Shown: positions 45,421 to 54,830, numbered from the stretch's first letter. The stretch is DNA of 64,000 nucleotides from Caloranaerobacter sp. TR13 (GCF_001316435.1 NZ_JXLL01000002.1:62001-126000), one strand, 5' to 3'. The notes: generated from the sequence alone by a model not told the origin. Numbers and translations are program-made.

Positions 45421-46719
45421 ATGCAGCCTGATATTAAAGAAAGGATAGAGAAGATTAAAAGAGGAGAAGTGCCTGAGGGGTATAAGAAAACGAAGATTGG
45501 TATAATTCCTGAGGATTGGAAAGTAGATTTTCTTGAAAATCACTCAGATATTAGAGGTAGAATAGGTTGGAGGGGATTAAAACAAGAAGAATATACAGAT
45601 GAAGGTCCATATCTAATTGCTGGTAAGCATATTAAATCTCCAAATATAATATGGGATGAATGTGACCATATATCAATTGAAAGATATAAAGAATCTATGG
45701 AGATTGCATTAGAAGTTGGAGATGTAATTTTAAGTAAAGATGGTTCACTAGGGAATCCTGCTTATATTAGTTATTTGCCAGGTAAAGCAACAATTAATTC
45801 AACTATGATGCTTGTTAGAGTAAAATCAAGTAAATTAAACTCGAAATTTCTTTACCATATATTAAATGGAAAACAATTTGAACGTTTGATAAATGAAAAA
45901 ACTTCTGGAAGTTCAATACCTCATTTATTCCAAAGAGATATGAAAAAGTTTAGAATACAATTACCTAGTTTAAATGAACAACAAAAAATCGCCGAAATTC
46001 TCTCCACCTGGGACAAAGCAATTGAGCTAAAAGAGAAACTTATTGAGGAAAAGAAAAAGCAGAAAAAAGGACTTATGCAGCTGCTTTTAACTGACAAGAA
46101 AAGATTACCTGGGTTTAAGGGAGAGTGGAAGGAAGTAAAACTTAAAAGAATCTTAAAACCTCGCAAAGAAAAAAGTAAAATAACAGATAAGCTGAAATTA
46201 TATTCCCTTACAATCGAGGACGGTGTAACACCAAAAACAGATAGATATAATCGAGAGTTTTTAGTTAAATCAAATGATAAACAATATAAGATAACTTATA
46301 AAAATGATATTGTTTATAATCCTTCGAATCTTAGATTTGGAGCTATTGCTCTAAACAAAAATGAGATGCCAGTTTTGTTATCTCCTATATATGAGGTATT
46401 GTATGTAGAAAATAAGAATAGATATTGTATAGACTTCATAGCACATCTCTTAACCTGGGAAAGAAACATTAGGTATTTTGCTACAAAAGCTGAAGGAACA
46501 CTTGTTGAACGTATGGCTGTAAAATTAGATGCATTTCTTAATGTTAGTTTTTTGATTCCTCTTGATATAAAAGAGCAGAAAGCAATTTCGAAAATACTTA
46601 ATGATATAGATAAAGAAATATCACTTCTTATAAAAGAACTGGAAGCTTTGAAACTCCAGAAAAAAGGACTTATGCAGCTACTTTTAACTGGTATTGTTAG
46701 AGTAAAAGATAGTGAATAA
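45421..46719 (+). CDS. hsdS: Type I restriction-modification specificity subunit HsdS
   Basis: 432 aa, full-length: TRD1 (~20-175), central conserved coiled-coil helix (LNEQQKIAEILSTWDKAIELKEKLIEEK, ending KKGLMQLLLTDKKRLPGFKG), TRD2 (~238-390), and a second conserved helix (EQKAISKILNDIDKEI, ending QKKGLMQLLLTGIVRV). The repeated KKGLMQLLLT segments are the sites where HsdS domains recombine. It determines the bipartite recognition sequence of the HsdM/HsdR complex. Confidence 0.95.
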   Translation: MQPDIKERIEKIKRGEVPEGYKKTKIGIIPEDWKVDFLENHSDIRGRIGWRGLKQEEYTDEGPYLIAGKHIKSPNIIWDECDHISIERYKESMEIALEVGDVILSKDGSLGNPAYISYLPGKATINSTMMLVRVKSSKLNSKFLYHILNGKQFERLINEKTSGSSIPHLFQRDMKKFRIQLPSLNEQQKIAEILSTWDKAIELKEKLIEEKKKQKKGLMQLLLTDKKRLPGFKGEWKEVKLKRILKPRKEKSKITDKLKLYSLTIEDGVTPKTDRYNREFLVKSNDKQYKITYKNDIVYNPSNLRFGAIALNKNEMPVLLSPIYEVLYVENKNRYCIDFIAHLLTWERNIRYFATKAEGTLVERMAVKLDAFLNVSFLIPLDIKEQKAISKILNDIDKEISLLIKELEALKLQKKGLMQLLLTGIVRVKDSE

Positions 46720-46734
46720 TTAAATAAAAGGAAA

Positions 46735-46806
46735 TATTGAGTAGTGAATGGTGAACAACGAATAAGTTATTCACCGTTCACTATTAGTTATTAACTATTC
46801 ACTAAA
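46735..46806. repeat. Palindromic intergenic element between hsdS and hsdR
   Basis: The stretch is built from GTGAATGGTGAAC and its complement (TTATTCACCGTTCAC, then ACTATTCAC), which can fold on itself. It looks like a short repeated element or a transcript-processing hairpin; there is no T tail. Confidence 0.5.
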
Positions 46807-46822
46807 AAAAGAGGTGAATTAT

Positions 46823-49800
46823 ATGAATCGAGCTAAAGAATATGATGAAATGAATATATCACAGATTCCAGCATTAGAGGTTCTTCGAAAAATTGGATAC
46901 ATTGTTTTACCACCTGAAAAAGCTGAAATGATGAGAGGGAATTTGTATAACGTAATACTTAAAGATATTCTTTATGAAAAGCTAAAAGAAATAAACGATT
47001 TTGAGTATAAAGGTAAACGATATAAATTCTCTGAAAAGAACATCAAGCAAGCCATGCTTGATATTGATGAAGCCCTTACGGATGGACTAATAAAGACCAA
47101 TGAAAAAATCTATGATTCCCTTATTTTAGGTCGCAGCTATCCCGAAAAACTTTCTGATGTAGATGGCACAAGGTCATTTAATATCAACTATATAGATTGG
47201 GAACATCCTGAGAACAATGTATTCCATGTAGTAGAAGAATTCAGTGTTGAAAGGGAAGATGGTCAAGGTCATGTTAGACCTGACATAGTTCTGTTTATCA
47301 ATGGTATTCCCTTTGGTGTCATTGAATGTAAAAAAGCTTCTATTTCTATTGATCAAGGTATTAGCCAGATGATTAGAAATCAGGGGAAAGAATATATTCC
47401 TAATCTTTTTAAATTCATTCAAATTGTTATGGCTACAAATAAAAATGAAACTATGTATGCCACAGCAGGAACTCCTAAGAAGTTTTGGTCTATATGGAAA
47501 GAGGATGAAAATACAAGTGAGTATGAATGGTTTAAAACAGAATTAGAAAAGGCAGTAGTGGGAAGAATTCCAACTACGCAAGACAAGAATATTGTTTCTC
47601 TTTTTCATCCTAAAAGAGTACTTGAACTTATAAAATACTTTACTCTCTATGATAAAAATGTGAAAAAAATTGCCCGTTATCAGCAGTATTTTGCTGTAAA
47701 AGAAATTATTAAAACAATCCAGCAAAAAGATAAAAATGGCAATCGTCAATCAGGTGTAATATGGCATACCCAAGGTTCAGGTAAATCCTTGACAATGGTT
47801 ATGTTGGCAAGATATATTCTTTCAGAAATGGCAGATGTTCATCCTAAAGTCCTTGTAATTACTGATCGTATAGAACTAGACAGTCAAATTCATAAAACTT
47901 TTAACCATTCAAGACTTAAGGCAGAAAGGGCAACTAGTGGGAAACATCTTATTGAACTTATTAATAGCAATAGTGCTGATGTTATAACATCCCTTGTTCA
48001 TAAATTTGAAACAGCTGCTAAGCATCAAGAGCCTATTAAATCAAAGGATATATTTATACTAGTTGATGAATCCCATAGAACACAATATGGAGAGTTACAT
48101 ATTAAAATGAGAAAGGTATTTCCTAATGCTTGTTATTTAGGATTTACTGGAACTCCTCTTATGAAAAAAGAAAAGAACACAATGGCTAAATTTGGTGGAA
48201 GATTTATTCATAAATACACTATCAAAGATGGTGTTGAAGACGGAGCTATTGTTCCACTTCTTTACGAAGGAAGATTAGTTGAACAAACTGTAAACCGTAA
48301 TGCCATAGATAAGAGAATAGAAATGATTACTAGAAATCTAAATGAAAAACAGGCTGAAGAATTAAAAAAGAAATGGAGCAAGTTTGAAAAAATTGCTTCA
48401 TCAGAACAGAGAATAAGACTCATTGCCGATGATATTTATATGCATTTTACAAAGTTTTACAAATCAGAAAATGCTCAGTACAAAGCCATGCTTGCAACGG
48501 CTTCTAAATTTGATGCTATACGATATCAAGAAGCCTTTGAAGAATATGATGATATCAGTACAGCTGTAGTAATTTCTCCTCCTGATATGAGGGAGGGTTA
48601 TGAAGAAGTAGACGAAGAACCAAAGGATAGAGTACGTAAGTTTTGGAATAAGATGATGGAAAAATATTCTGACCCAATTAAATATGAAGAATATATAAAA
48701 AATGAATTTATATATGGTGATGAAATAGACATCTTAATTGTAGTAGATAAGCTATTAACTGGTTTTGATGCTCCAAGGGCAACAGTTCTTTATATTGACA
48801 AACCTATGAAAGAACATACTCTACTGCAGGCAATAGCTAGAGTTAATCGTCTTCATGAAGGTAAAGATTTCGGTCTTATTGTAGATTATAGGGGACTTAT
48901 AAAGGAATTAGATGCTGCTATGAAGGTATATTCAGGAGCAGGACTTGAAAACTTTGACGGTAAAGACCTTGAAGGCGCCCTTGTAGATGTGATTAGTGTA
49001 GTAGGAAAACTACGTGAGTCTTATTCGAATTTAGTTGCTATCTTTAAAGGGGTTAAAAATAAATCCGATAAGGAAGAATATGAACTTATCCTTGCTGATG
49101 AAGGTATTAGAAATGACTTTTATAAAGAGCTTTCTCAGTTTGGGAAGTATCTTGGAATTGCCCTTGAATCTGACCACGTTTATAATGCTATTGGTGAAAA
49201 AGATATAAACATGTATAAAAAAGAACTTAAATTTTATCAAGAACTTAGAGCATCAGTTAAGATAAGATATTCTGATACTATTGACCATAAGGAATATGAA
49301 GCAAAGATGAGAAATCTAATGGATACTTATATTGCAGCAGAAGATGTTATCCAAATAACTAATCCAGTAGATATTTTAAATGAAGAAGAGTTTGAAGACG
49401 AGCTTATGAGATTGGGCTCTCCAAGGGCGAAGGCGGATGCTATTAGAACACGTATAGCCAAGCGTATTAATCAAAAATGGGATGAAAATCCAGCTTATTA
49501 TAAGAAATTTTCTGAGCGCATAGAAGAAATATTAAATGAGTACAAAAATAAACGTATTTCAGAAGCAGAGTATCTTGAAAAAATGCGTAAAGTGATGAAG
49601 GATTTTAGGAAAGGTTATTCAGGAACTGTATATCCTGAAAAAATAAAGAATAATGTTAATGCTCAGGCTTTTTATGGTGTAATAAAAGAGGTACTTGAAG
49701 AAGAGGAAGTTTATGATGCTCAAAAAGCTGAAGGGGTGCGTGAAAAACCTGAAATATATAATTATGAAAATATTTTAGCTGACATAGCAACTGATGTAGA

Positions 49801-49984
49801 TATAATTATTGAAAAATACAGGAAAGTAGATTGGCATGATAACCCAGATGTTCATAAAAGTATTTCACGAGAAATAGATGGTCTTTTATATATAGCTAAG
49901 AAAAAATATTTTCCTGATTTGACTTTTGATCAAATTGATAAAATTATTGAAAATATAAAAACTGTTGCTCTTAGAAGGTATTAG
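46823..49984 (+). CDS. hsdR: Type I restriction endonuclease motor subunit HsdR
   Basis: 1053 aa from the ATG at 46823 (GAGGTG upstream; a GTG at 46814 sits inside the RBS). N-terminal PD-(D/E)XK nuclease: RPDIVLFINGIPFGVIECKK with catalytic Glu168 and Lys170. RecA-like motor: Walker A HTQGSGKS (~314-322), DESH box (~415-418), FTGTPL, and motif VI QAIARVNRLHEGKDFG. The C-terminal region (KINQKW..., EYLEKMRKVMKDF) binds HsdM. It translocates and cuts unmethylated DNA. The frame is intact. Confidence 0.95.
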   Translation: MNRAKEYDEMNISQIPALEVLRKIGYIVLPPEKAEMMRGNLYNVILKDILYEKLKEINDFEYKGKRYKFSEKNIKQAMLDIDEALTDGLIKTNEKIYDSLILGRSYPEKLSDVDGTRSFNINYIDWEHPENNVFHVVEEFSVEREDGQGHVRPDIVLFINGIPFGVIECKKASISIDQGISQMIRNQGKEYIPNLFKFIQIVMATNKNETMYATAGTPKKFWSIWKEDENTSEYEWFKTELEKAVVGRIPTTQDKNIVSLFHPKRVLELIKYFTLYDKNVKKIARYQQYFAVKEIIKTIQQKDKNGNRQSGVIWHTQGSGKSLTMVMLARYILSEMADVHPKVLVITDRIELDSQIHKTFNHSRLKAERATSGKHLIELINSNSADVITSLVHKFETAAKHQEPIKSKDIFILVDESHRTQYGELHIKMRKVFPNACYLGFTGTPLMKKEKNTMAKFGGRFIHKYTIKDGVEDGAIVPLLYEGRLVEQTVNRNAIDKRIEMITRNLNEKQAEELKKKWSKFEKIASSEQRIRLIADDIYMHFTKFYKSENAQYKAMLATASKFDAIRYQEAFEEYDDISTAVVISPPDMREGYEEVDEEPKDRVRKFWNKMMEKYSDPIKYEEYIKNEFIYGDEIDILIVVDKLLTGFDAPRATVLYIDKPMKEHTLLQAIARVNRLHEGKDFGLIVDYRGLIKELDAAMKVYSGAGLENFDGKDLEGALVDVISVVGKLRESYSNLVAIFKGVKNKSDKEEYELILADEGIRNDFYKELSQFGKYLGIALESDHVYNAIGEKDINMYKKELKFYQELRASVKIRYSDTIDHKEYEAKMRNLMDTYIAAEDVIQITNPVDILNEEEFEDELMRLGSPRAKADAIRTRIAKRINQKWDENPAYYKKFSERIEEILNEYKNKRISEAEYLEKMRKVMKDFRKGYSGTVYPEKIKNNVNAQAFYGVIKEVLEEEEVYDAQKAEGVREKPEIYNYENILADIATDVDIIIEKYRKVDWHDNPDVHKSISREIDGLLYIAKKKYFPDLTFDQIDKIIENIKTVALRRY

Positions 49985-49993
49985 GTGATAAAT

Positions 49994-50725
49994 ATGGAAA
50001 AACATTCTATAACATACAACAGAAAAACAATTGAATTTGAACTGTATAGAAAAAAAGTAAAAAACATCAATCTCAATGTAAGACCTGACCTATCGATTGT
50101 TGTATCTGCAAATGAAAATGTACCATTGGAGTTTATCCTTAATTTTGTTAAGGATAAAGCTCCTTGGATTCTTAAGAATATTAGTTATTTTAAGAATGTG
50201 CAGTCAGAAAATACAATAAAAAAAGATTACGTTAGTGGAGAAAGTTTCAAATATCTTGGAAAACAATACAGACTTAAAGTTGAAGAAGTAAATGAAAGAG
50301 AATATGAAGGTGTGAAGTATTTTCAAGGATTTATATATCTTTATGTAAAGGATAAAAACAATTACAGTAGAAAAGAAAGACTTTTAAATGACTGGTTTAG
50401 AGAAAAGGCTAAGTTAAACTTTAAGGAAAGTTTGGATAGAGTATATAAGGTTATAGAAAAGTATGGTATCAAAAAGCCTGATATTCAAATAAGAACAATG
50501 AAAGCAAGATGGGGTTCATGTATTAGAGATAAAAACATAATTATTTTAAACTATGAACTAATAAAAGCACCTAAATTTTGTATCGATTATGTTGTCCTTC
50601 ATGAGTTAATACATTTTAAATATAAAAATCATGATGCTGACTTTTATGCTTTCCTTACAGCATTGATGCCAGACTGGAAGCAAAGAAAAGAGATTTTAGA
50701 TGAAGAAGTAGTGAGAGAGTTGTAA
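49994..50725 (+). CDS. YgjP/DUF45-type zinc metallopeptidase linked to the hsd operon
   Basis: 243 aa from the ATG at 49994 with AGGTGATAAAT before it. The M48-like zinc site is H203-E-L-I-H207 followed by F-K-Y-K-N-H-D-A-D-F, and the upstream TMKARWGSC-x-R-D-K-N is the YgjP hallmark. These peptidases are frequent companions of type I restriction loci; whether they process HsdR or control restriction is not established. It starts nine bases after the hsdR stop, so it is co-transcribed. Confidence 0.92.
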   Translation: MEKHSITYNRKTIEFELYRKKVKNINLNVRPDLSIVVSANENVPLEFILNFVKDKAPWILKNISYFKNVQSENTIKKDYVSGESFKYLGKQYRLKVEEVNEREYEGVKYFQGFIYLYVKDKNNYSRKERLLNDWFREKAKLNFKESLDRVYKVIEKYGIKKPDIQIRTMKARWGSCIRDKNIIILNYELIKAPKFCIDYVVLHELIHFKYKNHDADFYAFLTALMPDWKQRKEILDEEVVREL

Positions 50726-50751
50726 TTATTGTTTCAATAAAATTTAAAATA

Positions 50752-50951
50752 GATTTGCTTGTCTCGTTATTGCATACAAGTCAACTATTATTACTTCAAA
50801 TAAGTCATTTGATGAATAGAATATCATATTCTTTGGTTTAATATTAGCATCATCTATACTAGATAGAATAGTACATCATTGTCATTTAGCTTTAATTAAA
50901 GGTGAAAGTTATAGAATGAAAGAACAAAAAGAAAGACTTAAATCTAATTAA
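50752..50951 (+). pseudogene. 3' remnant of an IstB-type IS21 helper ATPase
   Basis: The frame reads STIITSNKSFDE, TAG, NIIFFGLILASSILDRIVHH, CHLALIKGESYRMKEQKERL, then TAA at 50949. This is the IstB C-terminus (S-T-I-I-T-S-N-K-x-F, then A-x-x-D-R-x-x-H-x-x-x-x-x-x-I-x-G-x-S-Y-R). One internal stop and loss of the ATPase part mark it dead. It fills the gap between the hsd operon and the next gene. Confidence 0.75.
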
Positions 50952-51024
50952 ATTTTTTTACTTAAAGTAGGGGTTTTTTCGATTTTTGCCGGATTTTCAT
51001 TGACAACAACAAGGAGGGTTTAAT

Positions 51025-51930
51025 TTGAACTTATGGAGAATGAACATAAAGACTGCTAGTAAAAAAGGCATAGATTCATTTATGTTTTGCCTAGAAAGAG
51101 GAATATTGGGTTTTGGATGGCCATTAAAAGATGTAAATGGAAAGAAGATTAAGGATATTGAAGAATATGAAAAGCTTGGGAAAATTCAATATAAAAGCAA
51201 AGGACTTTCAACTGCGATAAATGCATTTAAAAAAATTGAAATTGATGATTTAGTTTGGACTCGCCATCAAGGTATTTATTATTTGTGTAGAGTTGAAGGG
51301 AAATGGCGATATGAGAGCGATAATGCTAATTACGATGCTGATGTTGTTAATGTGATTCCAGTTAAGTTTATCAAAGTTGGAACTGTTGAAAATGTACCAG
51401 GTAAAGTAGTGAATGCTTTTAGGGCAAGGTCCACAATTCAAAAAATACATGGTTATAAAAAGAATAATACGTATGTAAATCCTGCATTAATATTGTCAAT
51501 GAAAATTTATAATGAAAAAAGCAAAACAGAATATTATGAGGTACCAGAGCTTGATAAAAATGACATATTAGAATCATTATTGCCAGAAGATGTTGAGGAG
51601 ATTGTAAGTCTGTATTTACAATATGAAAAAAATTATTTGCTTTACTCAAGTAGTAATAAGATTGATACGCAGAAATATGAGTTTGTTATGGTAAGTAGAG
51701 ATGGCACCCATCTAGCATACGCTCAAGTAAAAACTGGTAATGTTCTATTAGATGGAAGGGAATTTGAACATTTATTAGAAGGGGATAATAAAATATATCT
51801 TTTTACTTCTTCTGAAAATTATAAAAACATTAATAATGATAATATTAAAATTATTTCAAAAAATGATTTGATAAACTTTCTGTATAACAACTTAAAAATT
51901 ATGCCAAATAGGATCAGAATGTGGTTGTAA
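51025..51930 (+). CDS. Putative modification-dependent restriction protein (PUA/EVE-like N-terminus, Mrr-like QxK C-terminus)
   Basis: 301 aa; TTG start with AAGGAGGG upstream. I do not recognise a named family. The N-terminal ~140 residues (CLERGILGFGWPL, DDLVWTRHQGIYYLCRVEG, VKFIKVGTVENVPGKVVNAF) look like a small beta-barrel of the PUA/EVE sort used to read modified bases. The C-terminal third contains KYEFVMVSRDGTHLAYAQVK: Asp226, Gln234 and Lys236 fit the D-(n)-QxK active site of Mrr-type PD-(D/E)XK nucleases. Context (type I RM, IS remnants) supports a role in restriction of modified DNA. The domain call is inference. Confidence 0.6.
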   Translation: MNLWRMNIKTASKKGIDSFMFCLERGILGFGWPLKDVNGKKIKDIEEYEKLGKIQYKSKGLSTAINAFKKIEIDDLVWTRHQGIYYLCRVEGKWRYESDNANYDADVVNVIPVKFIKVGTVENVPGKVVNAFRARSTIQKIHGYKKNNTYVNPALILSMKIYNEKSKTEYYEVPELDKNDILESLLPEDVEEIVSLYLQYEKNYLLYSSSNKIDTQKYEFVMVSRDGTHLAYAQVKTGNVLLDGREFEHLLEGDNKIYLFTSSENYKNINNDNIKIISKNDLINFLYNNLKIMPNRIRMWL

Positions 51931-52032
51931 GATTGAATTGAAGTGAAATATCAAATAGAGAAGTTTATTTTTGTAGATTATAGGTATAAGAAGTACTGAC
52001 ATTAAAAAATATGAAAATGAATATAACGGATT

Positions 52033-52176
52033 GATCTTGGAAATGGAAATGAAATGATAAAGAAACTTGATGAAGAATTATTTAGGGTGTTAGTAGAAAA
52101 GATAAGAGTTGTATCTTTGGTTGAAGTGGAGATTGTTTTGAAGACAGGGGTTGTGGTTAGAGTATGTTATAACTAA
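52033..52176 (+). pseudogene. C-terminal remnant of a large serine recombinase
   Basis: The frame reads DLGNGNEMIKKLDEELFRVL, VEKIRVVSLVEVEIVLKTGV, then VVRVCYN and TAA. The pattern L-V-E-K-I-x-V-x-S-L-V-E-V-E-x-V-x-K-x-G-V is the usual end of Clostridia large serine recombinases. The catalytic domain is missing. It marks the right edge of the island. Confidence 0.7.
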
Positions 52177-52185
52177 ATAATCAGC

Positions 52186-52228
52186 ACAGACAAGGGGACA
52201 GGTACATTGTTTGTGTTCCCTTGTCTGT
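52186..52228. repeat. REP-like palindrome
   Basis: ACAGACAAGGGGACA (52186-52200) and TGTTCCCTTGTCTGT (52214-52228) are inverted with one mismatch around a 13-base loop. The GGGACAGGTACxTTGT form resembles REP elements of Clostridia mobilised by TnpA-REP (Y1) transposases. No T tail, so probably not a terminator. Confidence 0.6.
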
Positions 52229-52315
52229 AAGTATCAAACAAATTTTAATCTCATATAATCTATATAAAAGGTATCTAGCTTCTAATCTCAAAAATGATAA
52301 AATGGGGGATGCTTT

Positions 52316-52540
52316 TTGAAGGGGAAAAGATTATCTTCATTTTCAAAAAAATCACTAATCATTTTTTATGCAGTAAATTATTTAGTAATGATAGTTACAT
52401 CTGTTTACATTTTTATTAATTGGCATAATACAATAAGTATATGGCCTCTTGTGGTTCTTACCTATGGTTTGATACTTGCTAAATTTATAAGATATGAGAT
52501 AGAGCATAAAATAGAACAAGAAAAAGAGAAAAAAGATTAA
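52316..52540 (+). CDS. Small two-helix membrane protein, unknown function
   Basis: 74 aa, TTG start six bases after GGGGGA. Basic N-terminus (MKGKRLSSFSKKS), two membrane spans (~12-34 and ~41-58) and a charged tail (EIEHKIEQEKEKKD). No family recognised. It has its own terminator. The short spacing, start type and amino-acid make-up suggest a real gene. Confidence 0.65.
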   Translation: MKGKRLSSFSKKSLIIFYAVNYLVMIVTSVYIFINWHNTISIWPLVVLTYGLILAKFIRYEIEHKIEQEKEKKD

Positions 52541-52567
52541 AGACGGCTCTGCCGTCTTTAAATCTTT
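52537..52567 (+). terminator. Terminator after the small membrane protein
   Basis: A perfect 11-bp stem TTAAAGACGGC/GCCGTCTTTAA with loop TCT, then ATCTTTTTG. Confidence 0.8.
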
Positions 52568-52649
52568 TTGAATGGTAAATCAGTTTGTATATCAAACCTA
52601 AAATAAGACTACAATATAGATATCCGTATATAGACATAGGGGTGGTTTT

Positions 52650-52856
52650 TTGCTATACAAAGGAATATTATTTATATTTCTTGGAGTATTTCTAATAATA
52701 GAGGAAAGATATGATATAAAAAAGATTGTTAAAGATAGAATATTTATAATAAAAGAGGATTTTGTTTATGATAGTTATTATGAAATTAAACTATTTTTAG
52801 GGATACTTTCGATTATTGTAGGGATTTTCTCTATAACAAATTATATTGTGTATTAA
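52650..52856 (+). CDS. Small two-helix membrane protein before the phosphatase-fold protein
   Basis: 68 aa from a TTG start after GGGGTGG. One membrane span at the very N-terminus (~2-18) and one at the C-terminus (~46-66) flank a charged middle (EERYDIKKIVKDRIFIIKED). No family recognised. Its stop is 11 bases before the next gene, so the two are probably co-expressed. Confidence 0.6.
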   Translation: MLYKGILFIFLGVFLIIEERYDIKKIVKDRIFIIKEDFVYDSYYEIKLFLGILSIIVGIFSITNYIVY

Positions 52857-52867
52857 AGGGTGTATAT

Positions 52868-54808
52868 ATGAAAACAAAAAAGCTTTTAATAACTATACTT
52901 TTATTACTAACTTTCATTTTGTTTTATAACAACTTAGTATTAGCAGAAAACAGACCTAAATTAATAATGATTATATTAGATGAATTAGATTTTGATTTGG
53001 TCGAAAAAATTACTCAAAACGCTAATAAAGCAGTAGGACTTATGAATACAAAAACAGGATATTTTTATAAATCAAAGGATAGAGAAAGCTACTTTCTAAC
53101 TATTGCGACAGGTAGAAGAGTTAAAGTAAGATCAAGTTTATATAAGGGAATAAGAAAAAATAAAGACGGCAGTTTATATATAAATGGATTCAAAGATATA
53201 ATTAGAGATTTAAAGCAAAAATATTTAGTTTTTTCCCGGGAAATTTCTACATTTGGTGACTTTTTTAGTAAAAGAGGTGTTAAAGTCGGGTATATTGGTA
53301 ATGATTCTTCTTCGCTTATTGCTGCAAATATAAATGGGTATATTGAGTATGGTGAAAATAACGTTGTTTATGAAGAAGAGTGGCTTAATAATAAGTCAAA
53401 ACAGATATTAGAAAAGGCAAATATACTTATACTTTCATATGAATTAAACAATAAAGAAGAAAGAATTGGATTGCTGAAAAAATATATCGAAAAGATGAAG
53501 TATCACATTATTATATTTCCTAAGACCATATCAGGAGATATAAATATAAAGTGGAATACTACTTTAGTTCCAGTTATTTATATAACACCTGATAGAGAGG
53601 AAGGGATACTTAAAAGCAATACAACAAAGAGAGAGGGAGTAATAACAAGTTTAGATATTTTTCCTTATGCAGCAGGTTTGTTTGACATACCAACAGACAG
53701 GTTTATTGGCGGAAGTTTTAAGGTTATACCTAAAAGTAAACCAATTGTACAATGTAAAAACTATTTAAAAGAATTTCTCAACCTAAATATTATAAAATAC
53801 ATTTTTCATGGAATAATCATAGTATTGCAGCTATTTGTGATATTTGGCAAAAAGTTAAAAAAGCAAATACGAAAGTTTTTGATGAATACGATACTTTCAA
53901 TTATATTTTTTTCTCTTTTGTTTGGATTTTTTAAAATACATAGGAGTATTTTCATATACTTCATAATAGTTTCATTGTCTTCATTTTTACTATCATTCTT
54001 ATTAGTTAAAAAAGAAAATGCTGCATATAATATATCTATTTTTACAAATATACTTATTCTTTATGGGATTTTTTTAAATAACAACATAATATATGATTCG
54101 TTTATAGGATATAACAACATAGTAGCTGGTGGAAGATTTTATGGATTAAACAATGAAATTATGGGGGTTTTATTAGCAACTTCAATAATAGTGTATTTTA
54201 GTATAAGAGAAAAGATAAAAGATAGAATAGTTTTTTTCTTATTTCTTATAATGTATTTTCCATTAATAATATTGGCTCTGTCTGGGGAATATGGGGTTAA
54301 TTTTGGAGGCTATATAACTTCTATCTTGATTTTTTTAATTTTAATATATGAAATGTTTTACTACGATAAGAATAATAAAAGTATTATTCTACTGATAGGA
54401 TTCAGTTTTATATTTCTTTTATCAAACTTTATAGTACAGTTCAATGGATATAGTTTAAACCATATTGGAAAGCTGTTATCAAGAATTGAGATAGTTGGTT
54501 TTATTGAATTGTTTGATTCAATAATAAATAAAATGAAGCAGCTTACTATAATGGTTTTAATCCCACCTTGGAGTATTATTTCTCTAGGTCAGCTTTATTA
54601 TATTTACAAATTATATAAAGATAAGAATATTTGTATAAGAAATTTAAAAAATTCAGAGGTTGGTAAATGTATTTGTGTAATATTTATTAGTTCTATTATT
54701 TCGGTTTTTATAAATGACACAGGTATAATATCTTTTGTATATATGAATATTTATCTTATTGCCGTCTTGATTAGTTTACATAATACAAAATTAAGGGCAT
54801 TGCTCTAG
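52868..54808 (+). CDS. Membrane protein with N-terminal alkaline-phosphatase-like extracellular domain
   Basis: 646 aa. A signal-like helix (7-26) is followed by a ~280-residue domain of alkaline-phosphatase superfamily look: RPKLIMIILDELDFDLVEKI, SYFLTIATGRRVKVRSS, KVGYIGND, NILILSYELNN, and TTKREGVITSLDIFPYAAGLFDIP. The usual metal-binding His and Asp clusters are only partly visible, so activity is uncertain. The second half has about ten membrane helices (315-640). I do not recognise a characterised family; a role in cell-envelope polymer handling would be a guess. The start has AAAGGGTG upstream. Confidence 0.75.
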   Translation: MKTKKLLITILLLLTFILFYNNLVLAENRPKLIMIILDELDFDLVEKITQNANKAVGLMNTKTGYFYKSKDRESYFLTIATGRRVKVRSSLYKGIRKNKDGSLYINGFKDIIRDLKQKYLVFSREISTFGDFFSKRGVKVGYIGNDSSSLIAANINGYIEYGENNVVYEEEWLNNKSKQILEKANILILSYELNNKEERIGLLKKYIEKMKYHIIIFPKTISGDINIKWNTTLVPVIYITPDREEGILKSNTTKREGVITSLDIFPYAAGLFDIPTDRFIGGSFKVIPKSKPIVQCKNYLKEFLNLNIIKYIFHGIIIVLQLFVIFGKKLKKQIRKFLMNTILSIIFFSLLFGFFKIHRSIFIYFIIVSLSSFLLSFLLVKKENAAYNISIFTNILILYGIFLNNNIIYDSFIGYNNIVAGGRFYGLNNEIMGVLLATSIIVYFSIREKIKDRIVFFLFLIMYFPLIILALSGEYGVNFGGYITSILIFLILIYEMFYYDKNNKSIILLIGFSFIFLLSNFIVQFNGYSLNHIGKLLSRIEIVGFIELFDSIINKMKQLTIMVLIPPWSIISLGQLYYIYKLYKDKNICIRNLKNSEVGKCICVIFISSIISVFINDTGIISFVYMNIYLIAVLISLHNTKLRALL

Positions 54809-54830
54809 TGCAATGCCCTTTAGCCTTTTT
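54793..54830 (+). terminator. Terminator overlapping the stop of the phosphatase-fold gene
   Basis: AAGGGCATTGC/GCAATGCCCTT with the TAG stop in the loop, followed by TAGCCTTTTT. Confidence 0.85.
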
